Source: Streptomyces lacrimifluminis (GTDB lineage: Bacteria; Actinomycetota; Actinomycetes; Streptomycetales; Streptomycetaceae). From it: 64,000 nucleotides of DNA. The stretch lies in the NCBI RefSeq assembly GCF_014646095.1, contig NZ_BMMU01000008.1, positions 186,001 through 250,000 on the forward strand, in the 5' to 3' direction. The notes beneath the pieces are model-generated. The model did not search any database. It saw only the letters and a list, made by a program, of their open reading frames with translations, and had not been told where the DNA came from. Below are positions 7,578 through 16,308 of this stretch, piece after piece. Within the stretch, counting starts at the first letter, position 1. Every line of letters starts with the position of its first letter. Position numbers and translations under genes: made by a program.

Positions 7578-8210
7578 ATGCTCGGCTGCGAAGTCATCGA
7601 ACCCCGACCCCGTTGTGTCCTGCCTTTCGAGGCGGCGCCGGCGGAAGTCCGCTTGCTCCGGAGAGCCGCCGTTGCTCAGCTCGGACAGTGGGGGATGCCT
7701 GTCGCCACTGACGAAGTGGCACTGCTTGTCACGGAGTTGGCCACGAACGTCATCAAGCACGTCGGTGAGGGCGTGGCGGCGACGCTGATCCTTGAGTGGC
7801 GGAGCGAGCGGCTGCGTGTAGAAGTGCATGACAAGAGCCGAGCTATCCCCTCGCTCAGTGCTGAGGGCTGCCACGACGAGTGCGGTCGCGGCCTGCACCT
7901 ACTCGGAGGCCTAGCGGCCGACTGGGGGACAGTGCTGATGGCGGCGGGCAAGGCCGTTTGGTGCGAGATCTTGCTCGACCAAGACGGCGCATGTCAGCGC
8001 ATCGAACGGGCCGTTGCGGTACTGGAGGGCTACCAGGGTGTCAGCAGCGGAACAGTTCTGCGGGGCGCATGGAGAGCGGCAGGGCTGGAGGTGTCGGCTG
8101 TTGAGCTGATCGCCGACTTGCTTCACTGGACTGCTGCTCGTGGCCAGGACCCGGACGACATGCTCGATCGGGCGCAGATGCGCTACGAGGCCGAAGCGGA
8201 TGCAGCCTAG
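7578..8210 (+). CDS. HATPase_c anti-sigma/AbaA-like ATP-binding protein
   Basis: A 210-residue protein starting at ATG 7578, chosen for the strong GGAGGGAGGAG six bases upstream; an in-frame start at 7488 lacks one. The GHKL fold motifs are an N-box LLVTELATNVIKH, a D-box VEVHDKSRAIP and a G-box GRGLHLLGGLAADWG, as in RsbW/SpoIIAB-like kinases of Streptomyces. About 70 extra C-terminal residues (from RIERAVAVLEG) follow the ATPase domain. Such genes accompany WhiJ/DUF397 pairs. Whether it phosphorylates an anti-anti-sigma factor is unknown. Its stop overlaps that of the convergent HNH gene in a shared CTAG. Confidence 0.8.
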   Translation: MLGCEVIEPRPRCVLPFEAAPAEVRLLRRAAVAQLGQWGMPVATDEVALLVTELATNVIKHVGEGVAATLILEWRSERLRVEVHDKSRAIPSLSAEGCHDECGRGLHLLGGLAADWGTVLMAAGKAVWCEILLDQDGACQRIERAVAVLEGYQGVSSGTVLRGAWRAAGLEVSAVELIADLLHWTAARGQDPDDMLDRAQMRYEAEADAA

Positions 8211-8956
8211 TGAGGTCCGGACTCGCCGGACTTCCGTATCTCGTCCCGCAGGTCGTCCGGTGTGCGCCAGGATTCTCCGGGACGGTTCCTGTGGCACATG
8301 CGGTGGCAGTTCGCGCAAAGGCACGCGAGATCGTCGAGCTTGGTCTCCCGGGTTCCGGAGATGTAGAGGGGAGTGACGTGGTGCACTTCGATGTAGCCGT
8401 CACCGAGGCTGCCATAGACATGGCTGAAGTCGAAGTCGCAGACCTCACACTGCAGAGGCCGCTCACCACGGCGAAACTGCTGGATCTTCAGCTTGCGGAG
8501 CCTGGGATCCCGCTCGCGCGCGAGAGCTCTCCGGACGAGAAGCCGTCCCTCGATGGCCGTGGTTCCGTCCTCGTCGATCTCGTCGGGCTGTTGGGGGATG
8601 AGCTGCAGCTCGCCTGTGCCGATGCCGTCCTCGATCGACTGAGCGGCCTGAAGCATCTCCGCCTCCCGCTCAGAAAAGGCCTTGATCATCAGGCGCGTGG
8701 GCTCCCCGCAACGGGTGCGTTTCCCTTGGTAGGGAACGTAGTTCGTTGCGAAGTCAGAGGTTTTACGGCTCACGCTGTCCGGCGACCGGAAGCCAGCCAA
8801 CGCGTGGGCCTCCGGGCCGTGAAGAGGCAGCGCGCGGAGCAACTCAGACAGCTCCTGTACCTCTCGATCCCCGGTCCGCAACTCGCGCCAGCTGTTCTTG
8901 ACGACGAGGGCTCCGGCCAGCACCAGTTCATCTTCAGTCCACGCAGGGCTCCGCAT
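8207..8956 (-). CDS. McrA-type HNH endonuclease
   Basis: About 249 residues from ATG 8956 (MRSPAWTEDELVLAGALV); a GTG at 9025 would add 23 residues and cannot be excluded, since neither start has a clear ribosome site. The N-terminal half (DREVQELSELLRALP, FRSPDSVSRKTSDF) resembles the N-domain common in HNH restriction proteins. The C-terminal half has the nuclease: CEVCDFDF, YIEVHHVTPL and LACLCANCHRMCHR, giving the HH catalytic pair and four zinc cysteines. It is divergent from the cytosine methyltransferase. It could be the cognate restriction enzyme, or a type IV enzyme against foreign modified DNA. Confidence 0.8.
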   Translation of the reverse strand: MRSPAWTEDELVLAGALVVKNSWRELRTGDREVQELSELLRALPLHGPEAHALAGFRSPDSVSRKTSDFATNYVPYQGKRTRCGEPTRLMIKAFSEREAEMLQAAQSIEDGIGTGELQLIPQQPDEIDEDGTTAIEGRLLVRRALARERDPRLRKLKIQQFRRGERPLQCEVCDFDFSHVYGSLGDGYIEVHHVTPLYISGTRETKLDDLACLCANCHRMCHRNRPGESWRTPDDLRDEIRKSGESGPH

Positions 8957-9117
8957 GAGCAATATCGTATGAGTGTTCGGCGCATCGGAGGGTGCGTTCA
9001 GCGAACCGTAGGGCGTGTTGCACACTGGGTCTGGTCTCGTTGTCAGTGGGGTCTGTCACCCTCAGTGATGGTGGATTGCAAGATGTGTCTGCCGCTGCAC
9101 GACTGTAAGGAGGGGGC

Positions 9118-10350
9118 ATGACCCGCACGAACGAACCTGAGCACTCCATGGAGGAGACAGAGGAGCCTCAAGAGCCTGAGTTCACCTCGATCGAGATCTG
9201 CGCCGGCGCTGGCGGCCAGGCCATCGGGTTGCACCAGGCTGGCTTCGGTCATCTCGCCCTAGTAGAGATTGATTCGTATGCGGCCGAGACGTTGGAGAAG
9301 AACGTCAAGTCTCATCCGAAGTGGGGCTGGGAGAGGCGGAACTGTGATGTTCTTCCTCCGACGGATGTCAATGACTTCAAACGAGACAAGCACCTCCAGA
9401 AGAGCGTTGGAGTCTTTCAGCGGCGCGGGCTTGATCTCTTGGCGGGCGGCGTTCCCTGCCCTCCGTTTTCCCATGCCGGGAAGCAGCTTGGCAGGGATGA
9501 CGAACGCGACCTGTTCCCGCGCATGTTGACCCTTGTCAAGGAGCTCAATCCTCGGGCTGTCATGATCGAGAACGTCCGCGGGATCATGGACCCGAAGTTT
9601 GACGACTACCGCGACTGGATCAAAGCGAGCCTCCAGGGCGGTTGGTACCGTGCCGAAGACGGCCAGATGGTCAAAGAAAAGGGAATTGGCTACAAGGTAT
9701 GTGCGTGGGACATTCTGGAGGCTAGCGACTTCGGAGTCCCGCAGCTTCGTCCCCGTGCCATCCTCGTCGCCTTCCGTAGTGACATCCTGAAAGATGTCAA
9801 GTACGAGTGGCCTGCTGCGACCCACGAGGATCATGTCAGCGTCGCGAAAGCGCTGGAAGCGTCGATGCGTTCCCGGTATGAGCCCTATCTCAAAGGCGCG
9901 CACGCAAAGCTGGCCCGAAAGAAGCTTGATCTCTGGCTCGATACTGCGCGAAAGCGCCACGATGAGCTGGTGGAGAAGGGCGGAGGTATTGCCCCCACAC
10001 TGGTTGGTGGCTCAAAGAAGCACGGCGGAGCGGACCTGGGCCCCAGCCGCGCTAAGGCGGCGTGGAAGCAATTGGGTGTCAATGGCTTGGGAGTTGCCAA
10101 TGATCCGAAGACATGCCGGGAGAAGGGTACTGAGGATCGTGACCTCTTCGGTGAGAACGGTCCGATGCTGACAGTCCAGCAGGCTGCGATCATCCAGGGC
10201 TTCCCAGCCGAGTGGCGGTTCGCGGGGGGCAAGACTGCCCAGTACAGGCAAGTAGGTAATGCTTTCCCTCCCCCTGTTGCCAGGGCGGTTGGCGAGTCGA
10301 TCGCCGATGTCCTACGGGCTGCCCGTGAACGGGAAAGCGAGAAGGCGTAA
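9118..10350 (+). CDS. dcm: DNA (cytosine-5) methyltransferase
   Basis: A 410-residue enzyme from ATG 9118, behind AAGGAGGGGGC. All key C5-MTase motifs show: motif I EICAGAGGQAIGLHQAG (26-42), motif IV with catalytic Cys114 in GGVPCPPFSHAG (PCPPFS instead of the commoner PCQPFS), motif VI MIENVRGI, motif VIII QLRPRAILV, and motifs IX-X ending RQVGNAFPPPVARAVGESI. The target-recognition region lies at about 265-340. It methylates C5 of cytosine in a sequence I cannot name. Its TAA (10348-10350) abuts the stop of convergent vsr. Base composition is visibly more A/T-rich than the flanks, which suggests transfer. Confidence 0.95.
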   Translation: MTRTNEPEHSMEETEEPQEPEFTSIEICAGAGGQAIGLHQAGFGHLALVEIDSYAAETLEKNVKSHPKWGWERRNCDVLPPTDVNDFKRDKHLQKSVGVFQRRGLDLLAGGVPCPPFSHAGKQLGRDDERDLFPRMLTLVKELNPRAVMIENVRGIMDPKFDDYRDWIKASLQGGWYRAEDGQMVKEKGIGYKVCAWDILEASDFGVPQLRPRAILVAFRSDILKDVKYEWPAATHEDHVSVAKALEASMRSRYEPYLKGAHAKLARKKLDLWLDTARKRHDELVEKGGGIAPTLVGGSKKHGGADLGPSRAKAAWKQLGVNGLGVANDPKTCREKGTEDRDLFGENGPMLTVQQAAIIQGFPAEWRFAGGKTAQYRQVGNAFPPPVARAVGESIADVLRAARERESEKA

Positions 10351-10866
10351 TCACCTCGTCTGTTTGCCTGCGTGGCTTGCTTGGGTCCGGCGCTTTGTGA
10401 CCTCTGTTGCGATCTGTGCTGCGCACTCTGTGGACGATTCATGCTCCCAGAACCGGAGCACCGTCCATCCGGCCTGTGTCAGCCGCTGGTCGGTGTCCCG
10501 GTCGCGGGCCATGTTTCGGGCGACCTTGTCTGACCAGTAGCCGGAGTTGGTCTTCGGCGGCACGTAGTGTTCGGGGCAGCCGTGCCAGTAGCAGCCGTCG
10601 ATGAACACAGCCACCTTCACTGGGCGGAAGACCATGTCGGCGGTCCGCCGGAGGTCGGGTAGAGGTCGAGCTGCTACCCGATAGCGGAGTCCTCGGGCAT
10701 GGACGAGGCGTCGGATCAGGCGTTCAGGAGTGGTGTCACGGCTCCTGATTGCTTGCATGTTCCTTCGCCTGCCGGCCGAGGATGCCCAAGACCCCTCGGG
10801 TGGAGTCCAGCCGTTGTTCTGTGGATTGGCTGTAGCGTCTTCCGAGGACCCTGACTGCGTGCTCAT
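10351..10866 (-). CDS. vsr: Very short patch repair (Vsr) endonuclease
   Basis: A 171-residue protein with a 30-residue N-terminal extension. Family motifs: MQAIRSRDTTPERLIRRL, HARGLRYRV, LPDLRRTADMVF (the catalytic Asp), VAVFIDGCYWHGCPEH (zinc Cys/His) and PKTNSGYWSDKVARN, then GWTVLRFWEHE. Vsr nicks next to T:G mismatches made when 5-methylcytosine deaminates, so it should match the sequence methylated by the adjacent enzyme. Its ATG overlaps the TGA of the upstream HNH gene by four bases, indicating co-expression with that nuclease. Confidence 0.95.
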   Translation of the reverse strand: MSTQSGSSEDATANPQNNGWTPPEGSWASSAGRRRNMQAIRSRDTTPERLIRRLVHARGLRYRVAARPLPDLRRTADMVFRPVKVAVFIDGCYWHGCPEHYVPPKTNSGYWSDKVARNMARDRDTDQRLTQAGWTVLRFWEHESSTECAAQIATEVTKRRTQASHAGKQTR

Positions 10867-11714
10867 GATGAGTCTTTCTTCACCTGACGCTCGCGCCTCT
10901 TGATTTCAGTTCGGATTGCACCTTCTGGCCAGGGTTCCCAATGGCTCAGTCGGTAGAATGAGAGAGATCGTCCGGTTTCGGGATCCTTCAATCTCTTGGT
11001 CTCGTATTCCCAACCCAGAGTGCGCAGTTCACGCAAACGCCTTTGCCAGTCGTCCTGGTATTGCTTCATTGAGGCCACGACGCTTATGAGGTCTGCTGGC
11101 ACCCAATCTCCCTGGAATGCTTTCAGCAATTCACCGATGCGACCATGCGGCTCCTCGTGGTCTGCTGCAACTCTGATCTGGTCGGCGTATCTGTTGTATT
11201 CGCCATAGAATGCCTTCTTGCCAGAGTTGCATTCATCGCAGAGGGGCTGCAAGTTCTCCAATTCGTCGGACCCTCCCCAGTCGTGAGGAATTTTGTGGTC
11301 CACCACCAGGACAACTTGATGGTCCAGGGGAGTGCGCCCGCATTGTGCACAACGCTGTGGGGCAAGTACCTGAGCTCTGGTCCGCCTGCTGAGTGCCCGC
11401 CGAAGCCCGTTCTGTCGATCTCGATTCCAGCCGGTCAGATGATATCTATGGCTACGCCCCTCGGGAATGGCGGGGATTTGGAAGTAGGCGCGCAGATCCC
11501 GTACTCTGCGATCGGTTTGGGCGGGGGCTTCGCCGTTTTCCTCCGCAATGTGAGAGCGAATTTCCAGCATTGTTGGAGGATTCTCGCGCATTCTGTACAG
11601 GAATTCATAAAGCTGGAGATGTGACGCTGAGAGGCCGAGGCCTTCTAGTTCAGTGCTGCCGGGTTCGGGAAGCCCCTGAGGGTGGCCTGAATCGGAATTA
11701 TTTTCCTCGTTCAC
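10863..11714 (-). CDS. HNH endonuclease, probable restriction enzyme of the Dcm-Vsr system
   Basis: A 283-residue protein from ATG 11714. An N-terminal winged-helix-like segment (LQLYEFLYRMRENPPTMLEI, then RRVRDLRAYFQIPA; about 30-85) could read DNA. The HNH core is at about 120-170: CAQCGRTPLD, VVDHKIPHDWGGSDELENLQ, LCDECNSGKK. The C-terminal 100 residues have a YRLSHW-type wing near the end. Coupled by a four-base overlap to vsr and convergent with the methyltransferase, it is the best candidate for the cognate type II nuclease. Low GC and codon choice resemble the methyltransferase, so these genes moved together. Confidence 0.8.
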   Translation of the reverse strand: MNEENNSDSGHPQGLPEPGSTELEGLGLSASHLQLYEFLYRMRENPPTMLEIRSHIAEENGEAPAQTDRRVRDLRAYFQIPAIPEGRSHRYHLTGWNRDRQNGLRRALSRRTRAQVLAPQRCAQCGRTPLDHQVVLVVDHKIPHDWGGSDELENLQPLCDECNSGKKAFYGEYNRYADQIRVAADHEEPHGRIGELLKAFQGDWVPADLISVVASMKQYQDDWQRRLRELRTLGWEYETKRLKDPETGRSLSFYRLSHWEPWPEGAIRTEIKRRERQVKKDSS

Positions 11715-11974
11715 TACTTAACTCCATGTTGAAAATTGGGGGAAATGGGTAAACTCGGCAGGGCTCCCGCTGAGAGAGCCCAAGGACGTGTTTCGAAAGT
11801 GGCGTCGTCCGCCCGTAGGGCGGGTCCGGCGGCGTCTGGATGTGTGCGATCGCAAGGTGGAGGGTCGCCCTGATAGTGGATGTATCGGGGCGATCCCGAT
11901 AACGCGGCTGGGGGTTCCCTCTGGGGGAGCGCGTGCCAGATGCCGCCGGGTAGCCGGGGACTCTCGAACTTGCC
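11715..11974. other. Intergenic region upstream of the restriction genes
   Basis: The first 40 bases are unusually A/T-rich (near 11699-11755) and probably hold the promoter of the minus-strand HNH-vsr pair. A hairpin GGGCTC...GAGCCC lies at about 11761-11781. No protein feature was recognised. The base composition changes here from A/T-richer to high GC, marking one border of the island. Confidence 0.45.
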
Positions 11975-12994
11975 CTAGTCTGCGACCCTGCCGTGACACT
12001 CCCCATAACCCCGCCCCGACCCGCACCAGCAACCCGCCCCCCGCTGCGGAGGCCAGGCCACCGCCAACCCCCGCGCCGCCAGCGTCGTCGCGTACTGCGG
12101 CAACAGCGCCCCCTCCCCGGGCGAGGCCTGCTCCGACGCCGCGAACGCCTCGTAGGAAGGCACCGTCCCCGTGACGATCCCCAGGTTCGCCGTGCCGGAG
12201 GCCGCCAGCTCCCGCAGGGACGCCTCTATCGTCGCGAGGTGCTCCTCGTGCGAGGGGTATTCGTCCGCCAGGTCGGGATACGCGGAGACCAGCTCCGTCA
12301 GTTCCTCCGCCGGCCAGTGCAGTACCGCCACCGGGAACGGGCGGGACAACGCCTCCCGGAACGCGCCGAGTTCCGCCCGTAGCCGGGAGATCTCCGCCTG
12401 CAGCTCCGCCGGGTTGTCCGAGCCCAGGGACCAGACCCGCTTGGGGTCGTGAAGCTCGTCCAGCGACACCGACGACGAGTGGAGGGTGTCGGCCAGGGTG
12501 TCCCATTCGTCGTGGGCGACGCCCAGCATCCGGCGTACGCGGTGGCGGCCGTAGAGGAGTGGATGGGTCGAGTACGGGGGTTCTTGCGCGTCCGGGACCA
12601 GCAGACGGGCCGCCTCCGTGAACGTGTCCTGGGCCGCCTCCAACTCGTCGTGCGACTCAAGGGACTCCGCGACGATCACCCAGGGCGCCGGATCGCGCGG
12701 GCGGGCCGCGCGGACACCGTCGATGATCGCCCGGGCCTCCGCCTCGTGGCCGTACTCCCACAGGTTCGACGCCTTCAGGGCCCGCACGAGGTGCGGGTTC
12801 TCCAGGGAGTCGAGGGATTGCAGCAGTCGGTCGTACAGGGCTGACGCGGCGGGGCGGTCGCCGGCCAGTTCCAGATGGGCCGAGGCCTGCACGAGCAGGT
12901 GTTCGGCGTCCTCGGGGTAGAGGCCGGCGGTCCGCTCCAGGCGGGCCGCTTCGGCGATGTGGTCGACGTTTTCCGGAGGCGTGTCGGGGCGCAT
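11975..12994 (-). CDS. TPR-like protein with C-terminal SEC-C motif
   Basis: A 339-residue protein from ATG 12994. The N-terminal 120 residues are tetratricopeptide-like (LERTAGLYPEDAEHLLVQAS, LELAGDRPAASALYDRLL, EAQDTFTEAARLL). The middle (AELQAEISRLRAELGAFREAL) may form a coiled coil. The last 16 residues are a SEC-C zinc motif, CWCGSGRGYGECHG, as on SecA and many adaptors. No catalytic signature is seen; a chaperone or adaptor role is inference. An open frame continues upstream across the GH30 gene on the same strand, but that is a shadow frame. Confidence 0.8.
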   Translation of the reverse strand: MRPDTPPENVDHIAEAARLERTAGLYPEDAEHLLVQASAHLELAGDRPAASALYDRLLQSLDSLENPHLVRALKASNLWEYGHEAEARAIIDGVRAARPRDPAPWVIVAESLESHDELEAAQDTFTEAARLLVPDAQEPPYSTHPLLYGRHRVRRMLGVAHDEWDTLADTLHSSSVSLDELHDPKRVWSLGSDNPAELQAEISRLRAELGAFREALSRPFPVAVLHWPAEELTELVSAYPDLADEYPSHEEHLATIEASLRELAASGTANLGIVTGTVPSYEAFAASEQASPGEGALLPQYATTLAARGLAVAWPPQRGAGCWCGSGRGYGECHGRVAD

Positions 12995-13067
12995 GGGATC
13001 ACCGTACTGCCGACGCCCGACAAAGAAGAGTGGCAGCCATGAGAGGGATCTCCGAGGGGAGGGAGGA

Positions 13068-13102
13068 GGGGGAGAGGCACCTCGGCCCGGTGCCTCTCCC
13101 CC
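13068..13102. terminator. Hairpin terminator after the GH30 gene
   Basis: A perfect 14-bp stem (13068-13081 with 13089-13102) around a 7-nt loop lies downstream of the minus-strand GH30 gene. Next to it (13114-13150) are three near-repeats of GCAGTGACTGC, of unknown use. Confidence 0.75.
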
Positions 13103-13191
13103 CTCAGGAAGTCCGCAGTGACTGCGCAGTGACTGCGCAGTGGCTTCGCAGGGGCCCTCGGCCACTCCTCCCTCGACGACTCCTCGACAAC

Positions 13192-14667
13192 TCAGATGGT
13201 CACGCCGTCCACCTGCAACGTCTGCACCGCGCCCGCCGCGAACGGCACCGCCACCGTCTTGCCGCTCAGGAACCTGTCCGAGCGGGCCGTGTAGAGGTCG
13301 CCGCCGCCACCCGTCACCGTGTTCCAGCGCGGGACCAGGCCGCCCGAGCCGCCCGTCACCGTGGTGAAGTTGCCGAGGTTGAAGGTCAGGGTCTGGGCCG
13401 ACGTGGACGTGTTCAGGGCCACGATCACCAGGCGCTTCGCGCTCGCGTCGTACGCCGCCACCGCGTAGCTGACGCCCGTGTCGAGGATCGTCATGCCGGG
13501 TCGGATGTGGCGGCTGAACTGGGCCATCACGTAGTGCTTCGTCTGGACGGTCGTCGGCTGGAGGGTGCTCGGGTCGTAGGCGACCATCGCCCAGCCCACC
13601 GTCGGGTCCATGACCTGCCAGTACACCCAGGCCGTGGGGTGCAGCCAGCGGAAGTCGTAGAGGAGGTTCGACGCCATGGTCAGGCCTGTCGCGTCCTTGT
13701 CGCCCGTCTCCGAGTTCCACAGCTTCTTGCCGGACGTCGTCACCACGTCCGTGTAGAGGAGGTCCCGGCGGCCCCCCGAACCCTGGTAGCCGTGCACGTT
13801 CACCTGGCTCACCAGGGCCTTCGTCGAAGAGCCGAAGGCCGCCCAGGTGGTGCGGGCCGTGTCGATGTTCGTCTCGTCCGAGGCCGCGATCCTGATCCCC
13901 GTCAGGCCGCGCTTGTCCAACTCGCTTCTCATGTACGGGAGTACGGCGGCCTGGACCGAGGCGTCCATGTGGCAGCCCTCCTGCGTGCCGGTGGCTGTCC
14001 ACCAGTTCGCCGAGGGCTCGTTGAACGGGTCCACCGTCGCGAAGTTCACGCCCCAGTTGTTCCTGGCGTACAGGGCCACGGCGGCCAGATGCGAGGCGTG
14101 CTGGCGGTAGTTCCAGGTCTGGAGGTTGTTGCCGCCGCCCGAGGCGCCCGACGGGTTGTGGTTCGAACACATCCACCACATGGGCGAGTTGGCGAACAGT
14201 TCGGTCGTGGCTCCGCGCGCCACCGCCTTCGTCAGCGCCGCCCGCTGCTTCGCGTCCGCCGACCAGTTCCAGGCCGAGGACGTGGGGTCCTCGTTGTTCC
14301 AGTCCTGCCAGTAACCCTCGATCTGCTTGTACGCCGGGATGTTCGCCGACGCCACCATCCTCTCGCCGCCCACGCTGTTCCAGCTGGACGCGCCGAGGTT
14401 GTAGCGGGCGATGTTCAGGCCAAGACCGGGCAGCGACGTCCCGTTGTACGTCACCGGCTTGGTGGTGAAGAAGAGGTCCGCGAAGTCGTCCCGGGCGCCG
14501 AACACATTCGCCCACCAGGCGAGCGACGTGCCCCAGCCTTCCCAAGTCCCGTACTTCGTGGCGGGGTTGACGGTGATGGTCGCGTCGGCCCGTGCGGTGC
14601 CCGTCGCCAGGGCGCTGCCGAGGACAGTGCCTCCTGCCGCGGCCAGCAGCGATCTGCGTCGGATCAT
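13192..14667 (-). CDS. Secreted GH30-family endo-beta-1,6-galactanase-like glycosidase
   Basis: A 491-residue protein from ATG 14667. It has a Tat-type leader, RRRSLLAAAGGTVLGSALA, cut after about residue 27. The (beta/alpha)8 domain runs from GTWEGWGTSLAWWANVFG; the acid/base is Glu217 in VDPFNEPSANWW, and the nucleophile is probably Glu320 in LWNSETGDKD. A beta-sandwich with RLVIVALNTS closes the protein, as in GH30. The sequence resembles the Streptomyces exo/endo-1,6-galactanase group (first filed under GH5), which attacks arabinogalactan side chains. It acts outside the cell. Monocistronic, ending at a strong hairpin. Confidence 0.8.
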   Translation of the reverse strand: MIRRRSLLAAAGGTVLGSALATGTARADATITVNPATKYGTWEGWGTSLAWWANVFGARDDFADLFFTTKPVTYNGTSLPGLGLNIARYNLGASSWNSVGGERMVASANIPAYKQIEGYWQDWNNEDPTSSAWNWSADAKQRAALTKAVARGATTELFANSPMWWMCSNHNPSGASGGGNNLQTWNYRQHASHLAAVALYARNNWGVNFATVDPFNEPSANWWTATGTQEGCHMDASVQAAVLPYMRSELDKRGLTGIRIAASDETNIDTARTTWAAFGSSTKALVSQVNVHGYQGSGGRRDLLYTDVVTTSGKKLWNSETGDKDATGLTMASNLLYDFRWLHPTAWVYWQVMDPTVGWAMVAYDPSTLQPTTVQTKHYVMAQFSRHIRPGMTILDTGVSYAVAAYDASAKRLVIVALNTSTSAQTLTFNLGNFTTVTGGSGGLVPRWNTVTGGGGDLYTARSDRFLSGKTVAVPFAAGAVQTLQVDGVTI

Positions 14668-14901
14668 GGCTTCTCCGTCCGGATGTGACCTGCCCGTTCT
14701 TGCCAGAAGGAAGCATCAGACGTGGTGGGTGGCGTTGTCGAGAGTTGCGACACCCCTTTCTCAAACCACTGGACAAAGGGGGCTCACAGGGAGGGGACGG
14801 ACAGGGCAAAGGGCGGACAGGGCACGGGTGGGCCTGGTGACTGCGCGAGGTCTGGCCTATGGTGCGGCCGACCCATGTGAGGGCGCGAAGGAGGCGTACG
14901 C

Positions 14902-15720
14902 ATGCGGGCTCGGGCTCCTGTCGTACGGCACCGCACACTCCGCCGGCGCGCCCTCCGCCGCCGCGTGCTGTGGAGCTGCGGCGAACTCCTGGTCACCCTT
15001 GGCACCGTCCTCGCGCTCCTCGTCGTCCACCAGCTGTGGTGGACCAACCGCCAGGCCGAACAGGGCGCCCAGCGGGAGGTGCGGGCCCTGGAGCAGGAGT
15101 GGGGGAACCCCGCGAGTCCCGGCGGGAGCCCGGAGAGTGCGTCGACCCCAAACAGCGGCTCCGACTCGGCAGACTCCTCCGACTCCTCCGGCTCCGGCGA
15201 GTCCTCCGGTGCCACCGGCTGGGACGGCGCCGGAGGACTCGCCAACTCCAGCTCCGCCACGCCTGGTTGGTCCCAGGCGTACGCCATCCTCAGCATCCCC
15301 CGGATCGGCCTGCGCGTCCCCGTCGCCGAGGGCGTCAGCAAGCCGGCCGTACTCAACAAGGGGTACGTCGGCCACTATCCCGGCACGCAACAGCCGGGCC
15401 AGGCCGGGAACTTCGCCCTCGCCGGGCACCGCAACACCCACGGCGAACCCTTCCGGTACATCAACCGGCTGCGGCGCGGGGACGCCGTCCAGGTCGAGAC
15501 GGCCGACGCGGTGTACTCGTACACCGTCGACCGGACGCTTCCGCAGACCTCCGCCCGGGACGACGGGGTGATCAGGTCCGTCCCCCGCTCCATCGTCAGG
15601 CCGGCCCACGGATACCGCGCCCCCGGCTACTACCTCACGCTCACCACCTGTACCCCGGAGTACACGTCCCGCTACCGTCTGGTCGTGTGGGGCATGCTCA
15701 CCTCGATGCGGCCCCGCTGA
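14902..15720 (+). CDS. Class E sortase
   Basis: A 272-residue protein from ATG 14902 with GGAGG upstream. An Arg-rich N-terminus precedes one membrane helix (LLVTLGTVLALLVVHQLWW, about 29-47). A Ser/Gly-rich extracellular linker (70-120) leads to the sortase barrel: AILSIPRIGLRVPV, His176 in FALAGHRNTHGEPF, Cys250 in YLTLTTCTPE and an Arg in TSRYRLVVWG. Class E sortases of high-GC actinobacteria attach LAxTG proteins to the wall, chaplins among them. The LAGTG protein at 24310 is a possible substrate. Confidence 0.9.
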   Translation: MRARAPVVRHRTLRRRALRRRVLWSCGELLVTLGTVLALLVVHQLWWTNRQAEQGAQREVRALEQEWGNPASPGGSPESASTPNSGSDSADSSDSSGSGESSGATGWDGAGGLANSSSATPGWSQAYAILSIPRIGLRVPVAEGVSKPAVLNKGYVGHYPGTQQPGQAGNFALAGHRNTHGEPFRYINRLRRGDAVQVETADAVYSYTVDRTLPQTSARDDGVIRSVPRSIVRPAHGYRAPGYYLTLTTCTPEYTSRYRLVVWGMLTSMRPR

Positions 15721-15818
15721 GCCGAGCCGTACATCCTGTATAACGAACAGCAGAGCGGACAGCCGTACGAGAAGTAGGCGAAGCGAGAAGTGCGCGACGT
15801 ACGAGAGGGGGCGTGGGC

Positions 15819-16142
15819 ATGATCCGGAGCTGGAGTCCGGTCCGGGTGAACCCGCGTGCCGCCGCCGCGCTGTTCCTGCTCCTCATCGAGGTCGTGCTGC
15901 TCGACTCCGGCAGCCTCTCCGCCGCCGTCGCCCTCGCGGCGACCGCCGCGGCCGGGTCCGCGTTCGCCGCCTGCTCGCTCATCGCCTCGCGCTGCGCGCC
16001 CGCCGTACCGCCCACCCGGGTCCGTACGGCCATCCGCGACCGTGCCCGCCGTACGGCCTTCCTGCCGCAACGGGACCCTGACGCCCGCGGCCGTACCCGC
16101 CCCCGCGCCCCCGGACGGCCCCTCCGGACGGCCACCGCGTAG
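15819..16142 (+). CDS. Small membrane protein, DUF6412-like
   Basis: About 107 residues from ATG 15819; GTG 15813 is two codons earlier and equally possible. Two hydrophobic stretches (AAALFLLLIEVVLLDSGSL, then VALAATAAAGSAFAACSLIA) are followed by a very Arg-rich cytoplasmic tail with PPTRVRTAIRDRARRTAFL. I recall this family beside yidC-like genes in Streptomyces, as here. A role in membrane-protein insertion is only suggested by that neighbour. Confidence 0.65.
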   Translation: MIRSWSPVRVNPRAAAALFLLLIEVVLLDSGSLSAAVALAATAAAGSAFAACSLIASRCAPAVPPTRVRTAIRDRARRTAFLPQRDPDARGRTRPRAPGRPLRTATA

Positions 16143-16308
16143 GGCACGCAGCACCGAACCCCTCTGCACACGAGCGCACGCGAAACGCGTTCGAACGCGT
16201 ATGAACGCGTACGAGCCCTTACGTGCGTGCCCCGCGCGGGTCGTCCTGCCGATCTCTCCTCACTCCCGGCTCATCCCCGGCACGACGAGACCCTCGGAGG
16301 GCTCACCC

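Noticed and set aside
13114..13150. Short GCAGTGACTGC repeats as an origin, CRISPR or BldD site
   Set aside because: Only three near-copies occur, with no spacers and no replication genes. A TGAC-n6-GTGA match is present but is produced by the repeat itself.
11975..14938. A single 987-codon minus-strand frame covering the SEC-C gene and beyond
   Set aside because: Only the part from ATG 12994 resembles a protein family. The upstream part is a shadow frame of the GH30 gene on the same strand.
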